Assembly (NCBI RefSeq): GCF_000265465.1
Contig: NC_018016.1
Location: 501,501 to 565,500, forward strand
DNA from: Ornithobacterium rhinotracheale DSM 15997
Lineage (GTDB): Bacteria; Bacteroidota; Bacteroidia; Flavobacteriales; Weeksellaceae
DNA: 64,000 nt
Direction of reading: 5' to 3'
This document shows positions 27,565-34,999 of this stretch, piece by piece. The notes under the pieces were generated by a model. The model saw nothing but the letters and a program-made list of their open reading frames with translations. It was not told where the DNA came from and made no database searches. The position numbers and the translations under genes are program-made. Positions within the stretch are counted from its first letter, which is position 1. The number at the start of each line of letters is the position of its first letter.

Positions 27565-28626
27565 TTAAGCATCTTTTCTATTAAATTTTAATCTTTTTGC
27601 CAATTCATTAGCTATTTCACTTAATTTCTCTTTAGCTTCATCAGCCTTCCAAAAATCAATAGAATTCACATAATCTGTAACTTCTTGATTAGAGAAATAC
27701 GGTTTTCCTGTTGCTGGATTGTAAGTAAATTGTAATCCATAAACGAAGCCTAAACCTTCAGACATTTCGTGAACGGCAGTCACTCGCTTATCCTCACTAG
27801 AAAGATCGTCTACAAACTCATCGAAATAATGTACCGCTCTGAGTGCCAAAATTTTTGCTACAGATTCTGAAATCACATCTAGACTTTGATTCAGTTTCTT
27901 TGGATCTTTAATGTTTGTGCTCGCGGTATTCACTGCAGAAACAATATTTGCCAAAATAGGTGTATTTGGTTTTTCGCTTACTTGATTAATGTAGCGTAAC
28001 AACTCATTTTTAGGTCTTGCTTTTTCATCATTATTTACAACCAATTTATACTTACCGTCCTTACCTGTAGTTAATGTAAAGTCATCTACTCCAAAAAGAT
28101 ACCCCATCACTACATTCAAATTATTCTGGACATCTTTACCTTGTTTTATACTCTTAATACCTTCTGTAATGTTATGAATTTGCAATCCTCCTGTGATTCC
28201 TTTTTTGTATAGCATAAAGGTTTCTACTCCTTTCGCATCTACAATTCTTTTTCCTAGATATCCCGCCTTACCATCTACAGCAACTTCGGTTTGATTCTCT
28301 TTTGATTTTTGCAACCACTGCTTAAATTGCTCTGCTTGCCCCACATATGGAGCTAAATCGGTAAACAGTCTTACTAATTGTTCTGGAGATGAAGATTCGT
28401 AGTCCCCATTAATTTTAGCGGCGATAGCGACTTCTGCACTAGCTTTCTTAAATCCTGCGGTTTCTTTAAATTTAGCTAATTCTTGATTAAATAATTGAGC
28501 GTCATTTGCTTCCAAAACTTCTTTTTTAACTGGTGGCTCTACTCGATTGTTGTCATCATCATTGCTATTGCAACTTGTTAAACAAACGGCTCCAGCTAAA
28601 AAAGCCAAAATAATTCCTTTTTTCAT
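27565..28626 (-). CDS. DUF4856-type lipoprotein
   Basis: This 353-residue exported lipoprotein has lipobox LTSC after a short hydrophobic signal, followed by an Asn/Asp-rich tether (NSNDDDNN) that suits surface or outer-membrane anchoring. The remainder is helical, with FNQELAKFKETAGF near the start and an HYFDEFVDDLSSEDKR segment, which fits my memory of DUF4856. Related Bacteroidota genes often cluster with imelysin-like and TonB genes and are suspected in iron uptake; none is adjacent here. Monocistronic by its own -7 box and terminator. Confidence 0.8.
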   Translation of the reverse strand: MKKGIILAFLAGAVCLTSCNSNDDDNNRVEPPVKKEVLEANDAQLFNQELAKFKETAGFKKASAEVAIAAKINGDYESSSPEQLVRLFTDLAPYVGQAEQFKQWLQKSKENQTEVAVDGKAGYLGKRIVDAKGVETFMLYKKGITGGLQIHNITEGIKSIKQGKDVQNNLNVVMGYLFGVDDFTLTTGKDGKYKLVVNNDEKARPKNELLRYINQVSEKPNTPILANIVSAVNTASTNIKDPKKLNQSLDVISESVAKILALRAVHYFDEFVDDLSSEDKRVTAVHEMSEGLGFVYGLQFTYNPATGKPYFSNQEVTDYVNSIDFWKADEAKEKLSEIANELAKRLKFNRKDA

Positions 28627-28656
28627 TGTTTTTATATTTTATTGGTTAACTGGGGA

Positions 28657-28664
28657 CAAATGTA
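28657..28664 (-). promoter_or_regulatory. -7 box (TACATTTG) for the DUF4856 gene
   Basis: TACATTTGTCC on the minus strand, preceded by an ATAAATAAAATAT tract like that before the PepSY gene. Confidence 0.5.
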
Positions 28665-28724
28665 TATTTTATTTATATTAAGTCCAAATAAAAATTTATA
28701 ATATTTTTAATTTTACAAAAAACA

Positions 28725-28758
28725 AAAAAGGCGTTAAGATTTAAAATCCTAACGCCTT
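28725..28758 (-). terminator. Terminator of lpd
   Basis: Arms AAGGCGTTA (28728-28736) and TAACGCCTT (28750-28758) with six T following on the minus strand. Confidence 0.88.
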
Positions 28759-28777
28759 ACTGAGTTTAATTCATTTT

Positions 28778-30178
28778 TTAGCTATGCAAAGCTCGCTTTT
28801 CTGTAGCATCGAGCGCGGCTTCCTTCACCGCTTCCATGTAAGTAGGATGTGCGTGACAAATTCTTGCTAAATCCTCTGCCGAGGCTCGGAACTCCATTGC
28901 AGTCACTGCCTCTGCAATCATGTCCGCAGCTCTTGCCGAAACGATATGCACGCCCAAGATTTCGTCTGTTTTTTCATCGGCAAGCACTTTCACAAATCCA
29001 TCGATGTCTCCGCTCGCTCTGGCTCTTCCCAAAGCTCTTACATTAAATTTACCTACTTTATACGCTACTTTTTCTTCTTTTAATTGTTCCTCGGTTTTGC
29101 CTACTCCCGCCACTTCTGGCCAAGTGTAAACTACGCCTGGAATGAGATTGTAATCAATATGTGGTTTTTGTTTTGCCAAACGCTCTGCCACATACACGCC
29201 CTCTTCCTCTGCTTTGTGTGCCAACATGGCTCCTTTTACCACATCGCCAATTGCATAAATCCCATCGATATTGGTTTCTAAATGCTCATTGGTCACGATA
29301 CGCCCACGCTCGTCTACTTCTACGCCTACTTTTTCGAGCCCAAGCCCTTCGGTATAAGGTTTTCGCCCTACGGCTACCAGAACATAATCGCCTGTGATTT
29401 CTTCGGTTTCGCCTTTTTTGTTTTCAAATGCTACTTTTACTTCTTCTCCCGCTCTTTCTACTTTTGAAACTTTGCAAGAAAGGTGCAAATCCATTCCGAG
29501 TTTTTTCAAGATTTTGCGCAATTCTTTAGACACATCACCATCCATAGTAGGGACTAATCTATCAGCATATTCTACCACGCTCACTTTTGCCCCGATTCTC
29601 TGATACACAGAGCCCAATTCAAGACCGATGACACCACCGCCGATTACGATTAAATGCTTTGGAATTTCTTTTAAACTTAAAGCCTCGGTAGAGGTGATGA
29701 TTCTTTCTTTATCAATTTTGATAAAAGGAAGGCTCGCAGGTTTTGCCCCCGTTGCGATGATGGTATTTTTAGTTTCGATCTCTTGGGTTCCGCCTTCAGA
29801 TTGTATCAAAATATGGTTTTTATCCTTAAAACTTCCTACCCCTTTAAAAACCTGAATTTTGTTTTTATCCATCAAGAAATCAATCCCTTTGGTAGTTTGC
29901 TCTACCACTGCATTTTTACGCTCAATCATTTTAGCTAAATCAATCGATAAATTATCTAGCGAAATGCCGTGTTCCTTGAAGTTTTTGTGTGCGTTGTGAT
30001 AATGTTCAGACGAGTCCAACAAAGATTTAGACGGGATACACCCCACATTTAGACAAGTTCCTCCAAGGGTATTATATTTCTCGATTAAAGCCGTTTTGAA
30101 ACCTAATTGTGCGGCTCTTATGGCAGCTACATAGCCTCCAGGCCCAGAGCCGATTACGGTAACATCAAATGATTGCAT
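28778..30178 (-). CDS. lpd: Dihydrolipoyl dehydrogenase (E3)
   Basis: E3 reoxidises dihydrolipoamide of pyruvate, 2-oxoglutarate or branched-chain dehydrogenase complexes and the glycine cleavage system, making NADH. I start at ATG 30178 (MQSFDVTVIG, 466 residues); 11 upstream in-frame codons are not family-like. The FAD motif GSGPGG is at 10-15, the redox-active disulfide is Cys42/Cys47 in CLNVGC, the NAD site has GGGVIGLELGS, and the C-terminal catalytic base lies in HAHPTYMEA. No E1 or E2 gene is adjacent, so it may serve several complexes. Confidence 0.97.
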   Translation of the reverse strand: MQSFDVTVIGSGPGGYVAAIRAAQLGFKTALIEKYNTLGGTCLNVGCIPSKSLLDSSEHYHNAHKNFKEHGISLDNLSIDLAKMIERKNAVVEQTTKGIDFLMDKNKIQVFKGVGSFKDKNHILIQSEGGTQEIETKNTIIATGAKPASLPFIKIDKERIITSTEALSLKEIPKHLIVIGGGVIGLELGSVYQRIGAKVSVVEYADRLVPTMDGDVSKELRKILKKLGMDLHLSCKVSKVERAGEEVKVAFENKKGETEEITGDYVLVAVGRKPYTEGLGLEKVGVEVDERGRIVTNEHLETNIDGIYAIGDVVKGAMLAHKAEEEGVYVAERLAKQKPHIDYNLIPGVVYTWPEVAGVGKTEEQLKEEKVAYKVGKFNVRALGRARASGDIDGFVKVLADEKTDEILGVHIVSARAADMIAEAVTAMEFRASAEDLARICHAHPTYMEAVKEAALDATEKRALHS

Positions 30179-30208
30179 AGCGATTATTTTATTAAATGTT
30201 GTGATTAA

Positions 30209-30216
30209 CAAATTTA
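30209..30216 (-). promoter_or_regulatory. -7 box (TAAATTTG) for lpd
   Basis: TAAATTTG on the minus strand, 30 nt before the chosen ATG. This supports the internal start, because the upstream alternative start at 30211 would lie at the box itself. Confidence 0.55.
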
Positions 30217-30283
30217 ATAAAATTCATCTGAATTGAAAGAAAATTTAGTTCAAATTTAAATTTCTGTCTATTTGATTAAACTT

Positions 30284-31465
30284 TTAAGCCAGACTACTAC
30301 GACGCGCCCAAGCAATAAACACAAAGCCAAACAAGCTCAAAATAACCATAAACCAAATGAGCGGAAATTGCGTTCCGTTGTAGCACACGCCCATCATTGC
30401 CGAAGTGAGTGCCGCTGCCGCCATACGCACAGCTCCGTTTAATGCAGATGCCACGCCGATGTTTTTCTCAAAAGACTCCAACGCTAAGGCGGTGGCGTTT
30501 GGATTGATAAAGCCCAACAAAAACAACACGACAAACACAAAGGCTAAAAACACAGGCAAAGGCAATTCAAAATTATATGCTAAAATTAAAAACACCACAG
30601 AGATCACAAGCTGAACGAGCGATATAATTCGGGTTAAATTATGCAATTGGAATTTCCTTAAAAGCAAACGATTGAACTGGCTTCCCGAAATGAAACCTGC
30701 CGCATTGCACGCAAAAATAATCCCAAAAGTACCAGCCGAAACCTTGTAAATATTCATCAAAATAAACGGAATACTCGATACATAGGCAAACATGATTGCC
30801 ATCGCAATGCTCCCGCCTAGCGTATATTTCACAAATTTAGACTGCCTCAAAGCTGTATAATAATTATACAAAATCGGGCGAATCCTGAAGTCCATATGCG
30901 GTTGGTAGCCGTGTGTCTCAGACAAAAATATTTTTAAACTTAAAATCAAAACACCCGAAACCAAGGTTAAGAAATAAAAAATGTATCGCCACGACAAATG
31001 CGAAATAAAGAAACTCCCCAACGATGGAGCTATAACGGGAGCCACTCCCATGACCAATAAAACCGAGGAAAGCATTTTTGCCACTTCGCTCGCGCCATAT
31101 TGGTCGCGAATAATTGCCGTACCCGCCACCATTCCGACGCTAGCACCGAGTGCTTGCACAAATCTCGCTAAAATCAAAACATACACATGCGGAGACAATG
31201 CACAAACAACAGAAGAAATTAAGTACAAAGTCAGCCCTAAAAGCAGCGGTTTCTTTCTTCCGAATTTATCCAAAATAGGTCCGTAAAACAATTGACCGAT
31301 AGAAATCCCAATAAAATAACTCGTTAAGGTGTAAGAAACCATTTTTTCGGTCGTGTTTAAGTCTCTAGCAATGGCAGGAAAACCTGGCAAATACATATCT
31401 ACCGTAAAAGGACCTATCGCTGCAATGGCACCTATGAGAAAGATCAATCGAGTTTTTAGATTCAT
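30284..31465 (-). CDS. Bcr/CflA-family multidrug efflux MFS transporter
   Basis: This 393-residue inner-membrane drug:H+ antiporter has 12 predicted helices. The first helix motif FTVDMYLPGFP and the loop 2-3 motif GPILDKFGRKKPLL are typical of the Bcr/CflA (DHA1) branch; RFVQALGASVGMVAGTAIIRD is motif C-like. Substrates cannot be predicted. A hairpin with a T run lies only 26 nt before the start codon, which suggests attenuation control (see findings). Confidence 0.93.
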   Translation of the reverse strand: MNLKTRLIFLIGAIAAIGPFTVDMYLPGFPAIARDLNTTEKMVSYTLTSYFIGISIGQLFYGPILDKFGRKKPLLLGLTLYLISSVVCALSPHVYVLILARFVQALGASVGMVAGTAIIRDQYGASEVAKMLSSVLLVMGVAPVIAPSLGSFFISHLSWRYIFYFLTLVSGVLILSLKIFLSETHGYQPHMDFRIRPILYNYYTALRQSKFVKYTLGGSIAMAIMFAYVSSIPFILMNIYKVSAGTFGIIFACNAAGFISGSQFNRLLLRKFQLHNLTRIISLVQLVISVVFLILAYNFELPLPVFLAFVFVVLFLLGFINPNATALALESFEKNIGVASALNGAVRMAAAALTSAMMGVCYNGTQFPLIWFMVILSLFGFVFIAWARRSSLA

Positions 31466-31483
31466 AATTTTGAATTTTTAGGA

Positions 31484-31524
31484 ATAAAAAAAAGTCAGCC
31501 CAAAAAATTCATTGAACTGACTTT
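31484..31524 (-). terminator. Terminator-like hairpin in the leader of the efflux gene
   Basis: Arms AAAGTCAG (31491-31498) and CTGACTTT (31517-31524) are followed on the minus strand by eight T, directly before the bcr-like gene. The hairpin contains a five-codon frame, MNFLG (31495-31512, minus). It could be a second terminator of the tRNA unit or an attenuator. Confidence 0.65.
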
Positions 31525-31568
31525 CGTGTTAAAAAAACAACACACTATTCACACTTTATAAAAAAATA

Positions 31569-31604
31569 AAAAGCCAGCCTTAACAAATAAAAAAGCTGAC
31601 TTTT
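31569..31604 (-). terminator. Terminator of the tRNA-Gly/tRNA-Leu unit
   Basis: Imperfect arms AAAAGCCAGC (31569-31578) and GCTGACTTTT (31595-31604) with T-rich DNA on the minus strand, right after tRNA-Leu. Confidence 0.7.
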
Positions 31605-31608
31605 CTAG

Positions 31609-31692
31609 TACCCGAGGCGGGACTTGAACCCGCACAGCCTAATGGCCACAGGATTTTAAGTCCTGCGTGTCTACCAATTCCACCACCCGGGC
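31609..31692 (-). tRNA. tRNA-Leu, anticodon TAA
   Basis: 84-nt class II tRNA. Acceptor GCCCGGG pairs with CTCGGGT and the discriminator is A. The anticodon stem CAGGA/TCCTG encloses CTTAAAA, giving anticodon UAA for codon UUA. CCA is not encoded. Confidence 0.97.
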
Positions 31693-31733
31693 GGCTTATG
31701 CCTTAAAATATTTTAATGAACTTTTTGTCGTTG

Positions 31734-31806
31734 AGCGAAAAACGGGGTTCGAACCCGCGACCTCAACCTTGGCAAGGTTGCGCTCTACCAACTGAGCTAT
31801 TTTCGC
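31734..31806 (-). tRNA. tRNA-Gly, anticodon GCC
   Basis: 73-nt tRNA with acceptor GCGAAAA pairing with TTTTCGC and discriminator T. The anticodon stem CAACC/GGTTG encloses TTGCCAA, so the anticodon is GCC. It is first in the two-tRNA unit, 41 nt before tRNA-Leu. Confidence 0.97.
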
Positions 31807-31840
31807 GTTTCGCTTGACACCATGTCTCTCAAACGGATTG

Positions 31841-31871
31841 CAAATATAGCACAGAATTTTTATTCTGCAAA
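31841..31871 (-). promoter_or_regulatory. Promoter of the tRNA-Gly/tRNA-Leu unit
   Basis: On the minus strand TTTG (31868-31871), 19 bp, TATATTTG (31841-31848), a full consensus. The following bases GCAATCCGTTT match those after the tRNA-Leu(CAA) promoter box. Confidence 0.88.
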
Positions 31872-31915
31872 TTTTTATTCGAAAAAAATTAATTTTTTTT
31901 CATTTTGGTTTTAAT

Positions 31916-31923
31916 TACCTTTG
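31916..31923 (+). promoter_or_regulatory. -7 box (TACCTTTG) giving a probably leaderless era transcript
   Basis: The box ends 4 nt before the era ATG at 31928. Confidence 0.6.
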
Positions 31924-31927
31924 CCAC

Positions 31928-32815
31928 ATGCAAAAGAATTTCAAATCTGGTTTTGTAAATATTGTAGGAAATCCCAATGTGGGAAAATCTACGCTTATGA
32001 ATCAATTGGTGGGCGAACGCCTTTCCATTATTACCAATAAAGTGCAAACGACGCGCCACCGCATCATGGGAATCGTAACAACACCCGAGATGCAAATCGT
32101 GTTCTCGGACACGCCGGGTGTGCTGCAACCTGCTTATGAGTTGCAATCCCGCATGATGAATTTTGTGGAAGAGGCTTTCAAAGATGCCGACATTATTCTC
32201 TATGTGGTGGAACCGAACGAAAAAGAGCTTTTGAACGAGGAGTTTAATGAAAAGTTGAAGAAATTAAATATTCCTGTCATTATTCTCATTAATAAAATAG
32301 ACGAATCTACCCAAGAAGCAATGGAATCTGCCGTAAACTTCTGGCATGAACAATTGCCTAAAGCCGAAATTTTACCGATTTCTGCCTTGGAAGGATTTAA
32401 TACAGATTTGCTTTTAGACAAGATTAAAGCCTTGTTGCCGTATGGGCCACAGTATTATCCAGAAGATCAATTAACGGATAAATCGGAACGCTTTATCGTG
32501 AACGAAGTAATTCGTGAAAAGATTTTGGAAAATTACCAAAAAGAAATTCCTTATGCAGTGGAAGTGGTAACGGAACGCTTTAAGGAAGATTTACACATGA
32601 TCCGCATTGATGCGGATATTTATGTAGAGCGCGATTCGCAAAAGGGAATTTTGATTGGGCACCAAGGTAGTTCTCTCTCTAAAGTAGGCAAAGAAGCCCG
32701 CTTGGCGCTTGAGAAATTCTTCCAGAAGAAAGTGTACTTGCAATTATATGTAAAGGTGCGCAAAAACTGGCGAAAAAAGGATTCGGATTTGGAGCGATTC
32801 GGATACAAAAAATAA
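31928..32815 (+). CDS. era: Ribosome-maturation GTPase Era
   Basis: Era binds the 3' end of 16S rRNA and checks 30S assembly. The 295-residue protein has a P-loop GNPNVGKS (14-21), switch II DTPG (61-64), NKID (122-125) and a C-terminal KH domain with GILIGHQGSSLSKVGKEAR. The canonical length and motif order leave no doubt. It has its own promoter and a strong terminator. Confidence 0.98.
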   Translation: MQKNFKSGFVNIVGNPNVGKSTLMNQLVGERLSIITNKVQTTRHRIMGIVTTPEMQIVFSDTPGVLQPAYELQSRMMNFVEEAFKDADIILYVVEPNEKELLNEEFNEKLKKLNIPVIILINKIDESTQEAMESAVNFWHEQLPKAEILPISALEGFNTDLLLDKIKALLPYGPQYYPEDQLTDKSERFIVNEVIREKILENYQKEIPYAVEVVTERFKEDLHMIRIDADIYVERDSQKGILIGHQGSSLSKVGKEARLALEKFFQKKVYLQLYVKVRKNWRKKDSDLERFGYKK

Positions 32816-32820
32816 AACAA

Positions 32821-32853
32821 AAATCCCGATTTTCTCGAAAATCGGGATTTTTT
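32821..32853. terminator. Strong terminator after era, probably bidirectional
   Basis: A 14-bp perfect inverted repeat (32821-32834 and 32837-32850) with a 2-nt loop and T run on the plus strand. Read from the other side it is also followed by T-rich DNA. Confidence 0.92.
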
Positions 32854-32907
32854 GTTTATGCTTTATTTATTCCCATGCTTCGCTTTTAGACAAATTAACA
32901 ATCTAAA

Positions 32908-32955
32908 TCAGAAGGTCTTACCTTTGATAAGCCCAAACACTCTTAAAATTTCCAT
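32908..32955 (-). CDS. Possible 15-residue peptide in a short orphan transcript
   Basis: A good -7 box (32982-32989, minus) is followed about 26 nt later by ATG and a frame encoding MEILRVFGLIKGKTF. The next terminator is the one at 32821-32853, giving a transcript of roughly 150 nt. It could equally be a small RNA with a chance frame; a local hairpin AAGGT-AAG-ACCTT lies inside it. Confidence 0.3.
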   Translation of the reverse strand: MEILRVFGLIKGKTF

Positions 32956-32981
32956 GGCTTGTATGCTTTTTAGGGTTTAGA

Positions 32982-32989
32982 CAAATATA
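32982..32989 (-). promoter_or_regulatory. Orphan -7 box (TATATTTG) pointing into the era-surface protein gap
   Basis: TATATTTG on the minus strand with no annotated gene downstream except the 15-codon frame at 32908-32955. Confidence 0.4.
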
Positions 32990-33007
32990 GTAATTTTTTT
33001 AAATAGA

Positions 33008-33033
33008 AAAAGCACCCCAAATGGGGTGCTTTT
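33008..33033 (-). terminator. Terminator of the surface-protein pair
   Basis: Perfect arms AAAAGCACCCC (33008-33018) and GGGGTGCTTTT (33023-33033), loop of 4, T run on the minus strand. Confidence 0.9.
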
Positions 33034-33057
33034 CATCAAAAATATTATAAAGTATGA

Positions 33058-34047
33058 TTACTTTTTAAGTGCTTGCAATTCTGCTTTTAGCGCTTCGATT
33101 TCTTTTTGTTGCTCGATGATGTGCAAGTACAATTCCTCTACTTTTTCTAAAGTTTGGATAGAAAGTTGAGTGTTATCTACCTCATAAGCACCATCTGCTT
33201 TGGTTAAATCTTTAATAGATGTAACTCCTGGCAAGTGATTGTTTTCTTTGATAAACTTCTCAACTTGGCTTAAAGATTTAAATTGGTAGTTTGGATTTTC
33301 TGCAGACTTACCAGTAAAATAGTGATCGAACACATAATCCGGATAAGTAGAAGCAGAAGTTACAATACCTTTGTCAAACTTAGCTTTACCATATACTTTC
33401 AGTACAAAGTCAAATTTAGTACCCCCTACATCTTCTTTAATTAATCCTCCATCTTTACCAATAGTAAGGCGAGGAATATTGTTTGTTGCAAGAGTTAAAG
33501 ATTTTTCATCTGTAGTACCAATAAAATTACCACTTTTAATTTTCCCTGATTGCTTATCTACAACTACCTCCGTAGTTCCAGCGTTACCATTTAGAGACCA
33601 AAATTTACCTGAGGTTACTCCAGAAGCTAACTCTTTACCATCTAAAATCTTAACCCATTTACCACCACTTATACTTCCATTAGTCTTCCCATCAGGATTA
33701 GAAAAATAATAAAAACCTTTAGTCAAATTTTCCGTCTGAGTTGTAAGGCTAGAATCGCTGGTAGTTCCTCCTTCATTCGTATTATAAACAATCATTCCAT
33801 CATAGTAAGTAGGAAAGTTAAGTCCATCTGCAGCTTCAGCATTCAATTGAAATGTTGATAAGTCCGTCTGAGGAAAAACTAACCCCCTTCCTATATTCCT
33901 ATCTTCCTCTCCTTCAAAATTAACAGTATTCGATGACGAATCCAAAAAAGCGTTAGACTCAGCATTAACAGTAATATCCTGATTAGTTACCACTTGAGAA
34001 AAAACCACTGTACTAAACAATGACGATATTATAAATATTTTTTTCAT
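33058..34047 (-). CDS. Secreted surface protein with C-terminal coiled-coil trimer-type end
   Basis: This 329-residue exported protein has a signal peptide ending STVVFSQ. The middle is Ser/Thr/Gly-rich and beta-like, including GFYYFSNPDG and a GGKWVKIL segment also seen in related form in the upstream neighbour. The C-terminal part (about 240-329) has YPDYVFDHYF, LSQVEKFIKENNHLPG and a coiled coil (EELYLHIIEQQKEIEALKAE). Many Bacteroidota surface proteins end this way, recalling self-assembling tail-fibre chaperone ends. Function unknown. It is 21 bp downstream of the other secreted protein, so they are co-transcribed. Confidence 0.82.
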   Translation of the reverse strand: MKKIFIISSLFSTVVFSQVVTNQDITVNAESNAFLDSSSNTVNFEGEEDRNIGRGLVFPQTDLSTFQLNAEAADGLNFPTYYDGMIVYNTNEGGTTSDSSLTTQTENLTKGFYYFSNPDGKTNGSISGGKWVKILDGKELASGVTSGKFWSLNGNAGTTEVVVDKQSGKIKSGNFIGTTDEKSLTLATNNIPRLTIGKDGGLIKEDVGGTKFDFVLKVYGKAKFDKGIVTSASTYPDYVFDHYFTGKSAENPNYQFKSLSQVEKFIKENNHLPGVTSIKDLTKADGAYEVDNTQLSIQTLEKVEELYLHIIEQQKEIEALKAELQALKK

Positions 34048-34068
34048 TTTCTTATTTTTTTATATTTT

Positions 34069-34758
34069 TTATCTACCAATCACATACCATGTAGTTCCAT
34101 CACTAACAAATCCAACACTTGAACTCACCGCAATAGTTCTGAAGTTAAATGGAGTAACCGATGGCGTACCTTGAGCAAACCCCAACCCTCTTTTAACTCC
34201 ATTTAGCAAATAAATTACTCTTCCTTTATTTTTCTCAGCTGGAGGAAGAGCTATATTGCCATTAAGAGCATTATTTTCAAGTACAATCATATAGTCGTTA
34301 GGCAGATAATTCCCCTCCGAAAGAGATGAATCTTTGTAATGTCTAAGGTTACCAAGCGATCCAGGAAGAACATAGACAGCCCCCGTATTTGTATTTACCT
34401 TAATCCATTTATTAATCCTGTTTCCATCTTCTCCTCTCTTATAATAGTAAAAACCTGCGCCACCGACTAAAGAAGTAGTTTCACTTTCAGAACCGCTCAC
34501 TCCATCTGTGATATACACCAAGGTAGACTCTTCCACATCAACACCCATTGCTTTAGCCTTTTCGCTAGTAACGCGCGGAATCAAAATACCTTCTTTCGCA
34601 GCTCCCGAAGAAGTTTTAGCTACAATGTCCAAAGTAGCCTGAGGATTTTGATCAGCTGGAGTATTTATCCCTACTTTCCCCTCCACTTCTTGAGCAAAAG
34701 CGAAGCTACTAAATCCCAAAAAAGCTACAAGGCTTAATTTGTAAATTTTCTTAATCAT
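34069..34758 (-). CDS. Secreted protein paired with the downstream surface protein
   Basis: A 229-residue exported protein with signal peptide ending FSSFAFAQ. An early KVGINTPADQNPQATLDI segment is a common start of Bacteroidota 'GINT/TLD' surface proteins. A GAGFYYYKRGEDG stretch parallels the neighbour's GFYYFSNPDG, so the two are probably distant paralogues. It lacks the coiled-coil end. A full promoter precedes it, making it the first gene of the pair. Function unknown. Confidence 0.8.
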   Translation of the reverse strand: MIKKIYKLSLVAFLGFSSFAFAQEVEGKVGINTPADQNPQATLDIVAKTSSGAAKEGILIPRVTSEKAKAMGVDVEESTLVYITDGVSGSESETTSLVGGAGFYYYKRGEDGNRINKWIKVNTNTGAVYVLPGSLGNLRHYKDSSLSEGNYLPNDYMIVLENNALNGNIALPPAEKNKGRVIYLLNGVKRGLGFAQGTPSVTPFNFRTIAVSSSVGFVSDGTTWYVIGR

Positions 34759-34815
34759 CGTTTTTAATTTTTATTTGTTTAACTTTTATTTAGACACATT
34801 AATTTCAATACGGCA

Positions 34816-34845
34816 CAAAGTTAGTTTTTTTTTATTTATCGCAAA
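34816..34845 (-). promoter_or_regulatory. Promoter of the surface-protein pair
   Basis: On the minus strand TTTG (34842-34845), 18 bp, TAACTTTG (34816-34823), 57 nt before the start codon. Confidence 0.75.
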
Positions 34846-34999
34846 ACATTTTTTTTACTTTCAGCTAAAACCATGACTTATAGCCTCATTTAATTATTTA
34901 ACTCATTCTCTATAAAGCTTTACAACAAAGGTTTTGCTTCATATTCACCTCTCCATATAAAGCGAATGTTAAATTTAAAACTTTAACATTTCTGGGATT

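Noticed and set aside
34860-34999. Gene or RNA in the gap after the AmpG-like gene
   Set aside because: No open frame, hairpin or promoter of note apart from the promoter at 34816-34845.
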